Shown here: positions 1 to 7,736 of the stretch, piece after piece
Numbering within the stretch: position 1 is the stretch's first letter
Layout of the letters: every line of letters starts with the position of its first letter
DNA from: an uncultured Marinobacter sp.
GTDB lineage: Bacteria > Pseudomonadota > Gammaproteobacteria > Pseudomonadales > Oleiphilaceae
Length of the DNA: 64,000 nucleotides
Direction: 5' to 3'
NCBI RefSeq assembly: GCF_946886895.1
Contig: NZ_CAMPJO010000004.1
Location: forward strand, 186,001-250,000
Made by a program: the position numbers and the translations under genes
The notes under the pieces: model-generated
The model's database searches: none
Told to the model about the DNA's origin: nothing
The model's input: the letters and a program-made list of their open reading frames with translations, nothing else

Positions 1-577
1 CAGGCAATTGGGGGTGTCGCATATCGTGACCCGCGAGCCGGGCGGCACGCCCATGGCGGAGTCCATCCGGAAGCTTCTTTTGGCGCCCCGTGAGGAACCG
101 GTTAACGAGATCACCGAGCTGTTGCTGATGTTTGCCGCCCGGGCTCAGCACCTGCATGGGCGCATACTGCCGGCACTGGAATCCGGCCAGTGGGTATTGT
201 GTGATCGCTTCACCGATGCCACCTTTGCGTACCAGGGCGGTGGTCGTGGGGTTCCCCGGGAGCGCATTGCCGTGCTGGAAAACCTGGTTCAGGGGGAGTT
301 CCGCCCCGATCATGTCATCTTGCTGGATGCCCCGGTCGAAACGGGCATGACACGGGCCCGCCATCGGGGCGACCTGGACCGGTTTGAACAGGAGGCGGTA
401 CCGTTTTTCCAGCGTATCCGGGAAACGTATCTGGCGCGGGCGAAAAAGGCCCCGGGCCGCTATCACATCATTCAGGCGGGGGCGCCTCTTGAACAGGTCA
501 GCGGGGAGGTCCGGGGCCTGATTGCGACGCTCGTGGCAGGCAGCGGGGCAGGGAGTCCGCCCGTTTCCGTTCGATAA
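1..577 (+). CDS. tmk: Thymidylate kinase, 3' part (5' end outside window)
   Basis: Phosphorylates dTMP to dTDP with ATP in the cytoplasm, the step before dTTP in DNA precursor synthesis. The reading frame is open to the left edge (first full codon at base 2), so the P-loop lies outside the window. Visible family landmarks are TREPGGTPMAE, the CDRFTDATFAYQGGGRG segment (dTMP-binding DRY/DRF motif) and the LID-like RARHRGDLDRFEQE. About 192 residues are present of a usual length near 210, so little is missing. In many related bacteria tmk is followed by holB; here an AraC-family gene follows on the same strand after about 90 bases, so either the order has changed or this is a second copy. The TTG at base 8 is an internal codon, not a start. 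Confidence 0.93.
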   Translation, partial: RQLGVSHIVTREPGGTPMAESIRKLLLAPREEPVNEITELLLMFAARAQHLHGRILPALESGQWVLCDRFTDATFAYQGGGRGVPRERIAVLENLVQGEFRPDHVILLDAPVETGMTRARHRGDLDRFEQEAVPFFQRIRETYLARAKKAPGRYHIIQAGAPLEQVSGEVRGLIATLVAGSGAGSPPVSVR

Positions 578-668
578 CACCTCAGCAAAGTTCGTGCTTT
601 TTGTGCAACTTTTCGGTGAATCTGCTTTAATCAAGCCTCATTCTCGGTTTTCGGGGCCGGTTGCGTCT

Positions 669-1448
669 ATGCTCGATGCACGATTACTGAAACTGCCTGT
701 TGCGTCCCATCATCACCGTCACGAGCACCACCAGATTGTGATTGGTGTTCGCGGGGAGGCCGATTTGAGCGTGGACGGTACAGGGTCCCACCTGGATACC
801 TGGAAAGCCTGCCTGGTGCCCACCGACGCCCGTCACGACTATTGCGGCGACAACCAGAACCACGTGCTGGTGATTAATCTTGATCCTTATGTCCCCGCCC
901 TGAATACGCCTGCCCACGGCGATTACGAGCGCTTTGCTCCGCTCTTTGAGCGGCCTCGTACCCTGGATATGGACAGCAGGCTTCAGGGGCTGGTGCAGTT
1001 CGTGGCCGGAGAGTTCGACCGGGCACCGGACAACGACAGCATGAAGCGTCACCTGGCGGCCAGCATACTGCACTGCATGGCAGAGCGCCTGAATGACCAT
1101 CGGGTGGTGTCGGCCAATCGCAACGCTATCCGACCGGACACCATCCGGCGTTACGTGATGGAAAATCTGCACCGGAAAATCAGTGTGCAGGACCTCGCCG
1201 GGGTGGCCTGTCTCAGTGTCAGCCGGTTTCACGAAATGTTTCGCGACGTCACCGGCGTGACGCCCCATCAATTTCTGCTTCAAACCCGCCTGGATCAGGC
1301 GACCCAACTCCTGGTTTCCTCGTCTCTGTCGGTATCGGAAGTCAGTTATCGAACCGGATTTTCTTCCCAGAGTGCCCTCACCAACGCCCTGAGAAAATAC
1401 AAGGGCACGACCCCGACCAAACTGCGTGTTGGTGAAAGCGCCGCCTGA
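669..1448 (+). CDS. AraC/XylS-family regulator, probable activator of putA/putP
   Basis: A 259-residue transcription factor. The N-terminal half is a cupin-like sensor with a histidine-rich start (HHHRHEHHQIVIGVRG). The last 100 residues hold the two AraC helix-turn-helix units: SVQDLAGVACLSVSRFHEMF, then SVSEVSYRTGFSSQSALTNA followed by KYKGTTPTKLR. I chose ATG 669 because the upstream in-frame codons back to 522 run into the tmk end and look non-coding; the ribosome site is weak. It lies directly before putA in the same direction. In Pseudomonas aeruginosa the AraC-family protein PruR activates putAP in response to proline, so a PruR-like role is inferred from context and family. Direct sequence identity to PruR could not be tested. 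Confidence 0.85.
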   Translation: MLDARLLKLPVASHHHRHEHHQIVIGVRGEADLSVDGTGSHLDTWKACLVPTDARHDYCGDNQNHVLVINLDPYVPALNTPAHGDYERFAPLFERPRTLDMDSRLQGLVQFVAGEFDRAPDNDSMKRHLAASILHCMAERLNDHRVVSANRNAIRPDTIRRYVMENLHRKISVQDLAGVACLSVSRFHEMFRDVTGVTPHQFLLQTRLDQATQLLVSSSLSVSEVSYRTGFSSQSALTNALRKYKGTTPTKLRVGESAA

Positions 1449-1479
1449 TTTGCCAAATTTTCCGCATTATCGGACGAAT

Positions 1480-1506
1480 TTACAAAATAATCGTAGGATT
1501 TTGTAA
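1480..1506. promoter_or_regulatory. Inverted repeat upstream of putA, candidate operator
   Basis: TTACAAAAT and ATTTTGTAA form a perfect 9-bp inverted repeat with a 9-bp spacer, about 140 bases before the putA start and just after the AraC-family gene. It may bind that regulator or another dimeric factor. No experiment or alignment backs this. Confidence 0.35.
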
Positions 1507-1646
1507 GCCTTGAGTCCGTAGTAATACTAACTTATAGCAACAGATAGTCGCCATCAGGGCGCCGGGGCACGACGAGCGGTTGTGACCTGAACCAATAACG
1601 ACAATACGATTCCGGGGCTCGCCCGGTTGCGCGCGCGAGGATTTCG

Positions 1647-4600
1647 ATGTTCAACGCCAGCAAAGTGCTTGAACCTGCTTTTCAGGAACAGTCACGCTCC
1701 TTCTTCTGGCAGAGCATCACGGCGAACTTTGTCGTGGACGAGACCGCTTACCTGCAAGAACTGATCCCCCTGGCCCAGAGCGACGCCGCCGAGCACCGCG
1801 ATGTAACCGAAATTGCCACCGGCCTGATCCGCCAGGTGCGTGAACAGGACGACGCGGTGCATATGATCGACGCGTTGCTTCAGGAATACAGTCTGGATAC
1901 CCAGGAGGGTATTCTGCTGATGTGTCTGGCCGAGGCGCTGATGCGGATACCGGACAAACAGACGGCCGATGCGTTGATCCAGGACAAGATGTCAGTGGCG
2001 GACTGGCAGAAGCATGTGGGGCGTAGCGAATCGACGCTGGTGAACGCTTCTACCTGGGGGCTGCTGCTCACCGGTCGCGTCGTCAGGATGGACAAGCGCC
2101 TTGACGGATCACCGTCCAGTGTTTGGCGGCGCCTGGTCAAACGCAGTGGTGAGCCGGTTATCCGCAGTGCCATGTACCGGGCCATGGCCATCATGGGCAA
2201 ACAGTTTGTGCTGGGCCGGGACATCAATGAAGCGCTGAAGAATGCCCGGGATTACCGGGAGCTCGGTTACACCTATTCATTCGATATGCTTGGCGAAGCG
2301 GCGATGACCGGTGACGATGCCAGTCGTTACCTGAAAGAATACCTGTATGCAATTGATGCGGTGGGTGATGACACCCACCCCGGCAATGGTGCTCCGCGTC
2401 CCTCAATTTCCATCAAGCTGTCGGCGCTGCACCCTCGTTATGAGACGGCACAGCAGGCCCGGGTCCTGACCGAGCTTTATCAGACGGTGTGCGAACTCGT
2501 TGCCTTCGCACGGGAGCGTAATGTTTCCATCACCATCGATGCCGAGGAAATGGATCGGCTCGAACTCTCGTTGCGACTGTTCGAAAAAGTGTTCCAGTCC
2601 GGGGCGGCCCGGGGCTGGGGCGGATTCGGTCTGGTGATGCAGGCGTACTCAAAGCGGGCGTTGCCTGCGCTGTGCTGGCTTACCAAGCTGGCGAAGGAGC
2701 AGGGGGATGAAATTCCCGTACGCCTGGTGAAGGGGGCGTACTGGGACACCGAAATCAAAGCCTGCCAGCAGTTAGGCCTGGAGAGCTATCCGGTGTTTAC
2801 CCGCAAGGAAGCCACCGATACCTCCTATCTGGCGTGCCTGCGCTTTCTGCTGAGTGACTACACCGAGGGTGCTCTCTACCCGCAACTGGCCAGTCACAAC
2901 GCCCACACCGTGGCGTCGGTGATGGTCATGGCGAAAAACAAGCGTCGTCGAGTTGAGTTCCAGCGCCTGCACGGAATGGGGGATGCACTCTACAACGGTA
3001 TTCTGAAAGATCATGACATTCCTGTGCGGATCTATGCGCCGGTGGGTGCCCATAAGGATCTGCTGCCCTATCTGGTGCGACGCCTGCTGGAGAACGGCGC
3101 GAACTCCTCGTTTGTGCACCGCCTGGTGGATGCTGCCACACTCATCGATGATCTGGTTCAGAATCCGGTTCAGGAGCTGCAGAAATACGAGGCATTGCCC
3201 AATGACCGCATACCGTCCCCCCCGGGCATCTACGGCGGAGAGCGGAGGAATTCAAAGGGCCGGGCGCTGTATGCCGAGGCCCAGCTCGAACCGCTTCTGA
3301 GCCGGGTGGGGCAGTGGCAGGGCACCGTCTGGCACGCCGGCCCGGTGGTCAATGGCGCCCGGAGAAGCGATGGCGACAGGGTGGCGGTTCACATGCCTCA
3401 CGATCATTCCCGCACGATTGGCTCGGTCGTCTGGGCCAGCGAGTCCCATGCGGAAGACGCCCTGGCGGCCGCGACGGCGGGCTTTGCGGCCTGGAGTGCC
3501 AGGCCGGTCCGGGAACGGGCTGGCTGCCTGGAGGCCTTTGCCGACCTTCTGGAGCAGCACATGGAAGAGTTCATGGCGCTGTGCTCCCTTGAGGCCGGGA
3601 AAACCTTGCAGGATGGCATTGATGAGGTCCGGGAGGCCGTGGACTTCTGCCGGTACTACGCCATCCAGGGCCGGGCCCGTTTTGGCGATGCGATCGCGCT
3701 TCCTGGCCCCACGGGCGAAAGCAACGAACTGTATATGGCGGGGCGCGGTGTGTTTCTGTGCATCAGCCCCTGGAACTTCCCGCTGGCCATTTTCACGGGC
3801 CAGGTGGTGGCGGCCCTGGTGGCTGGCAATACCGTGATTGCCAAACCGGCCGAACAGACCAGCCTGATTGCGCATCGGGCCGTGGAGTTGATGCTGGATG
3901 CGGGATTTCCCCCAGGCGTTATACAACTGTTACCCGGTGATGGCGCAACACTTGGCGGCAAACTGACCCCGGACCCCAGAATTGCCGGCATTGCCTTCAC
4001 CGGATCTACACAAGTGGCGCAGCTGCTGAATCGCACCCTTGCCCTGCGCAAGGGTGCGATTGTGCCGCTGATCGCAGAAACCGGTGGTCAGAATGCGATG
4101 ATTGTCGATAGCAGCGCATTACCGGAGCAGGTGGTGCGGGATGTTCTGCAATCGGCCTTTGCCAGTGCTGGCCAGCGGTGTTCCGCGTTGCGTGTTCTGT
4201 ATATACAGAATGATGTCGCTGACCGCATTGAGACACTGCTGGCCGGCGCCATGGAGCAGCTGTCGGTCGGTGATCCCGGGCTGTTGAGTACCGATGTTGG
4301 CCCGGTGATTGACCGGGCGGCGCAAAACGCTCTGCAGCAACACCTTGATCATCTGGATACCCATGCCCGGTTCATCGCTCGTACGCCGTTGCCGGCCACC
4401 TGTTCGTCCGGCTGTTTCATCGCTCCGACGGCTTACGGCATTCATCGCATGAGTGAACTGGACGGGGAACATTTTGGCCCTGTGCTACACGTGGTTCGCT
4501 ACAGCGCCAGTGCGCTGGATGAGGTTATCGACGAGATCAACGGTTGCGGTTATGGCCTGACCCTCGGTATTCACAGCCGGAGTGAATCCACAGCAGCCTA

Positions 4601-4826
4601 CATTGAGCAGAGCGTCAAGGTGGGGAACTGCTACATTAATCGTAATCAGATCGGTGCGGTGGTGGGGGCTCAGCCTTTCGGCGGGCAGGGGTTGTCCGGT
4701 ACCGGGCCCAAGGCCGGAGGGCCGCATTATCTGCTGAGATTCGCGACCGAGCGAACCCGCACGATCAATACCACGGCGGTAGGGGGCAATGCGTCACTGC
4801 TGTCACTGGGAATTGAAAAGGTTTAA
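1647..4826 (+). CDS. putA: Bifunctional proline dehydrogenase / L-glutamate gamma-semialdehyde dehydrogenase
   Basis: Oxidises proline to P5C with FAD, then the semialdehyde to glutamate with NAD+, in one polypeptide. The PRODH barrel (roughly residues 170-500) shows RLVKGAYWDTEIK, SHNAHTVAS, LHGMGDALY and RIYAPVGAHKDLLPYLVRRL. The aldehyde dehydrogenase half (roughly 560-1030) shows SPWNFPLAIFTGQVVAALVAG, the general-base Glu in AETGGQNAM near residue 811, and the nucleophilic Cys in SAGQRCSALR near residue 845. At 1059 residues it is a short type; the N-terminus (MFNASKVLEPAF) has no ribbon-helix-helix DNA-binding domain of the trifunctional E. coli type. It should therefore not repress its own operon, which fits the AraC-family gene next door. 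ATG 1647 is preceded by GAGGA at a good distance. Confidence 0.97.
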   Translation: MFNASKVLEPAFQEQSRSFFWQSITANFVVDETAYLQELIPLAQSDAAEHRDVTEIATGLIRQVREQDDAVHMIDALLQEYSLDTQEGILLMCLAEALMRIPDKQTADALIQDKMSVADWQKHVGRSESTLVNASTWGLLLTGRVVRMDKRLDGSPSSVWRRLVKRSGEPVIRSAMYRAMAIMGKQFVLGRDINEALKNARDYRELGYTYSFDMLGEAAMTGDDASRYLKEYLYAIDAVGDDTHPGNGAPRPSISIKLSALHPRYETAQQARVLTELYQTVCELVAFARERNVSITIDAEEMDRLELSLRLFEKVFQSGAARGWGGFGLVMQAYSKRALPALCWLTKLAKEQGDEIPVRLVKGAYWDTEIKACQQLGLESYPVFTRKEATDTSYLACLRFLLSDYTEGALYPQLASHNAHTVASVMVMAKNKRRRVEFQRLHGMGDALYNGILKDHDIPVRIYAPVGAHKDLLPYLVRRLLENGANSSFVHRLVDAATLIDDLVQNPVQELQKYEALPNDRIPSPPGIYGGERRNSKGRALYAEAQLEPLLSRVGQWQGTVWHAGPVVNGARRSDGDRVAVHMPHDHSRTIGSVVWASESHAEDALAAATAGFAAWSARPVRERAGCLEAFADLLEQHMEEFMALCSLEAGKTLQDGIDEVREAVDFCRYYAIQGRARFGDAIALPGPTGESNELYMAGRGVFLCISPWNFPLAIFTGQVVAALVAGNTVIAKPAEQTSLIAHRAVELMLDAGFPPGVIQLLPGDGATLGGKLTPDPRIAGIAFTGSTQVAQLLNRTLALRKGAIVPLIAETGGQNAMIVDSSALPEQVVRDVLQSAFASAGQRCSALRVLYIQNDVADRIETLLAGAMEQLSVGDPGLLSTDVGPVIDRAAQNALQQHLDHLDTHARFIARTPLPATCSSGCFIAPTAYGIHRMSELDGEHFGPVLHVVRYSASALDEVIDEINGCGYGLTLGIHSRSESTAAYIEQSVKVGNCYINRNQIGAVVGAQPFGGQGLSGTGPKAGGPHYLLRFATERTRTINTTAVGGNASLLSLGIEKV

Positions 4827-4846
4827 ACGAGGAAGAGGAGAGGTCT

Positions 4847-4885
4847 ATGCAGTGTATGTGGCCGTTGCTAGTCGATAGGAAGTGA
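4847..4885 (+). CDS. Possible 12-codon small ORF between putA and putP
   Basis: ATG 4847 follows a very purine-rich ribosome site (GGAAGAGGAGAGG) and opens a 12-codon frame, MQCMWPLLVDRK, ending in TGA. It has one proline codon and no run of identical codons, so it does not look like a classic attenuation leader. It may be a translated leader for putP or chance. Confidence 0.2.
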   Translation: MQCMWPLLVDRK

Positions 4886-4998
4886 TCGTGCGATAAGAAG
4901 AACGCATTAAACAAGAATTGACGACGCTGAAGATTGCGGTGCTGATGGCGCGTCAGATAGTCGGAGCCAATTTCGACATAATAAACTGGAGGAGCCTC

Positions 4999-6489
4999 AT
5001 GGCTATTGGTGTTTGGATAAGTCTGTTTCTGTACTTTGCGGCGATGATTGGCATCGGCATTTTTGCGATGCGCACATCAACGTCATCTTCTGAAGATTAC
5101 ATGTTGGGCGGGCGGGCTCTCAGTCCAAAGGTAGCGGCCCTCTCGGCCGGCGCCTCGGACATGAGTGGCTGGTTGCTTCTGGGGCTGCCGGGGGCGCTCT
5201 ATGTGTCCGGTCTGGCGTCAGCCTGGATTGGTATTGGCCTGTTCGTGGGCGCGTTCGTTAACTGGGTTGTTGTGGCGCCCAGGCTTCGTGAACAGACCGT
5301 ACATTATGGCAATGCCCTGACGATTCCGTCGTTCCTGGCAAACCGGTTCCCGACTCAGGCACTGTCACTGCGCACGGTGTCCGCGATTGTCATTGTTCTG
5401 TTCTTCGCGGTGTACACAGCTTCGGGTCTGGTTGCCGGTGGCAAGCTGTTTGAAAGTGCGTTTTCCGAAATCATCAACGTAGGCGGTATGAGCGACTACG
5501 CGGTTGGTATCATCATCACGCTGGGCGTCGTGCTGGCCTATACGGTGGTGGGTGGTTTCCTGGCCGTGAGCCTGACCGATTTTGTTCAGGGCTGCATCAT
5601 GATGCTGGCACTGGTCATCATGCCGGCGGTTGTGCTGTTTGGCGAAGGCGGTGGAGGCTTTGCCCAAGCGTCCCAGACGCTGAACGAGGTCGATCCCACG
5701 CTGCTGTCCTGGACGGAAGGGCTGACCTTCATCGGGTTCCTGTCGGCGGTTACCTGGGGCCTGGGCTATTTCGGCCAGCCACACATCATCGTACGTTTCA
5801 TGGCCATCCGTACTCTGGAAGACGTTCCCACGGCCCGCAACATCGGTATGTCCTGGATGGGCATTTCACTGATTGGTGCCATCTCCCTGGGTATTTTTGG
5901 TCGCGCCTACGCCGTGCGCAATGGTATGAATATTGAAGATCCGGAGACGCTCTTCATTATCCTGTCCGAGTTGCTGTTCCATCCGCTGATTACCGGCTTC
6001 CTCTACGCGGCGCTGCTGGCGGCGGTGATGAGTACGATTTCCAGTCAGCTGCTGGTTTCCTCCTCCTCTCTGACCGAAGACTTCTACCGTCTGTTCCTGC
6101 GCAAGGAAGCGACCGACCGCGAGTGTGTGAATGTTGGTCGTGTATGCGTTGTGCTGGTGGGTCTGGTGGCGGCGGTGATCGCGTCCGATCCGAACTCCCA
6201 GGTGCTTGGGCTGGTCAGTAACGCCTGGGCGGGCTTTGGTTCGGCATTCGGCCCGCTGATCATCCTGTCCCTGGTGTGGCAGCGAATGAACGGCGCGGGC
6301 GCGGTTGCTGGCCTGGTTGCCGGGGCAGTTACCGTGATTATCTGGATTTCCCTGGGCTGGAACGCTGAGTTCATGGGTGGTCCGGGTGTTTACGAGATCA
6401 TCCCGGGCTTCATCGTGTCCTGGATTGCGATTGTGGCGGTAAGCCTTGCAACCTCCGATGCGGGTGAGTATCAGGCGATCACCCGGTAA
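4999..6489 (+). CDS. putP: Sodium/proline symporter
   Basis: Imports proline with Na+ across the inner membrane, feeding PutA. The 496-residue protein is a sodium:solute symporter-family carrier with about 13 hydrophobic segments. Typical PutP stretches are EDYMLGGRALSPKVAALSAG, ASDMSGWLLLGLPGALY and the AAVMSTISSQLLVSSSSLTED segment near residues 340-360, which in this family carries Na+-binding Ser/Thr. I chose ATG 4999 because GGAGGAG lies just before it; the frame is open further upstream to a TTG at 4918, but those residues are not PutP-like. It lies about 170 bases behind putA on the same strand and is followed by a strong terminator. Confidence 0.96.
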   Translation: MAIGVWISLFLYFAAMIGIGIFAMRTSTSSSEDYMLGGRALSPKVAALSAGASDMSGWLLLGLPGALYVSGLASAWIGIGLFVGAFVNWVVVAPRLREQTVHYGNALTIPSFLANRFPTQALSLRTVSAIVIVLFFAVYTASGLVAGGKLFESAFSEIINVGGMSDYAVGIIITLGVVLAYTVVGGFLAVSLTDFVQGCIMMLALVIMPAVVLFGEGGGGFAQASQTLNEVDPTLLSWTEGLTFIGFLSAVTWGLGYFGQPHIIVRFMAIRTLEDVPTARNIGMSWMGISLIGAISLGIFGRAYAVRNGMNIEDPETLFIILSELLFHPLITGFLYAALLAAVMSTISSQLLVSSSSLTEDFYRLFLRKEATDRECVNVGRVCVVLVGLVAAVIASDPNSQVLGLVSNAWAGFGSAFGPLIILSLVWQRMNGAGAVAGLVAGAVTVIIWISLGWNAEFMGGPGVYEIIPGFIVSWIAIVAVSLATSDAGEYQAITR

Positions 6490-6557
6490 CGCCCACGGCT
6501 GACAAACGCTCGCCGAGCGGGTGAGGAATTGTCAGCCTGGCGCTTACCGTTTTTTGA

Positions 6558-6588
6558 GGCTGTCGCCCGCAGGGGCGGCAGCCTTTTT
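6558..6588 (+). terminator. Rho-independent terminator after putP
   Basis: An 11-bp stem (GGCTGTCGCCC / GGGCGGCAGCC, one G-T pair) with a GCAG loop is followed by five T. It closes the proline block and isolates the TRAP genes. Confidence 0.85.
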
Positions 6589-6726
6589 GTATCTGCCAAT
6601 CCGCCAGGGCTTATACCTAGGTCTAGGCTGAGCCGTTTGCGCTGGCAGTTCGTGGATGGAGCCGCTACCTTATGAGGGTTATATCTCATTGGTAAAACCA
6701 TAATAATGACGAGAGGACAACGGGTT

Positions 6727-7734
6727 ATGAGCAACAACCGATTTCTTAAATCCGCCGTGGGCGTGCTGACAGCCGCCGTTTTTTCGCTCTCTTCCGGGGT
6801 TCAGGCCGAAGGGAATTACGTCATGGGGACCGCGACCACCGGGGGCACCTATTACCCCGTGGGCGTTGCCATTTCCACGCTGATCAAGGTCAAGCTGGAA
6901 CCTAAAACCAATATTTCCGTGTCTGCGATCAGCTCCGCCGGTTCCGGCGAGAACCTCAAGCTGATGGATGAGGATCAGATCCAGTTCGGTATTCTGCAAG
7001 GGCTATATGGCGCCTATGCCTGGAATGGCACTGGCCCGGTTCCCAAGGCGTACAAGAACCTTCGTTCGGTTTCCATGCTCTGGCAGAACGTTGAGCACTT
7101 CGTCGTGTCGAAAGAGTTCGCGGAAACCGGCACCATCGCCGATATGACCAATCTTTACGGCGAAAGCTTCTCTATTGGTGCGCGGAATTCCGGTACCGAG
7201 GGCTCCGGGCGCTTTATCCTGGGCAACGTGGGAATTGACCTGGACAAGATCGATCTGGCTTATCTGGGCTACGGCCCCAGCGCAGACGCGCTGCAGAACG
7301 GTAATATCGAGGGCATGAACATCCCGGCCGGTGTTCCGGCATCCGCGGTGACACGGGCCTACGCCAACATGGGCAGCGAGATTACCACCCTGGACTTCAC
7401 CGCTGAACAGCTGGCCAAGGTAAACAGTGATTTCGAGCTGTGGACACCCTATACCATCCCGGCGGGCACCTATCCCAACCAGGACAAGGCTATTGAAACG
7501 ATTGCCCAGCCCAACATTCTGGCCGTGCGTGCGGACGTGTCAGAAGAGGACGTCTACCAGATTACCAAGACCATCTACGCCAACCTGCCGTTCCTGAATA
7601 ACATCCATCCGGCAACCAAGGCGATGGCGCTGGAAAAAGCCATTGCCGGGTTGCCCATGCCGCTGCATCCGGGCGCCGTGCGGTTTTATCAGGAGCAGGG
7701 GCTGACCATTCCTGATCGACTGATTGCCAACTAA
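6727..7734 (+). CDS. TAXI-type TRAP transporter substrate-binding protein
   Basis: Periplasmic binding protein of a tripartite ATP-independent transporter. A signal peptide is clear (SNNRFLKSAVGVLTAAVFSL, cleavage near VQA-EG). The mature protein starts with the TAXI-family pattern YVMGTATTGGTYYPVGVAIS and continues with SGENLKLMDEDQIQFGILQG and SIGARNSGTEGSGR. I chose ATG 6727 over the in-frame ATG 6706 because GAGAGG lies 10 bases before it and the shorter form gives a normal signal peptide; this yields 335 residues. The permease gene starts two bases after the stop codon. The substrate cannot be read from the sequence: characterised TAXI systems take organic acids and glutamate. Confidence 0.93.
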   Translation: MSNNRFLKSAVGVLTAAVFSLSSGVQAEGNYVMGTATTGGTYYPVGVAISTLIKVKLEPKTNISVSAISSAGSGENLKLMDEDQIQFGILQGLYGAYAWNGTGPVPKAYKNLRSVSMLWQNVEHFVVSKEFAETGTIADMTNLYGESFSIGARNSGTEGSGRFILGNVGIDLDKIDLAYLGYGPSADALQNGNIEGMNIPAGVPASAVTRAYANMGSEITTLDFTAEQLAKVNSDFELWTPYTIPAGTYPNQDKAIETIAQPNILAVRADVSEEDVYQITKTIYANLPFLNNIHPATKAMALEKAIAGLPMPLHPGAVRFYQEQGLTIPDRLIAN

Positions 7735-7736
7735 TC

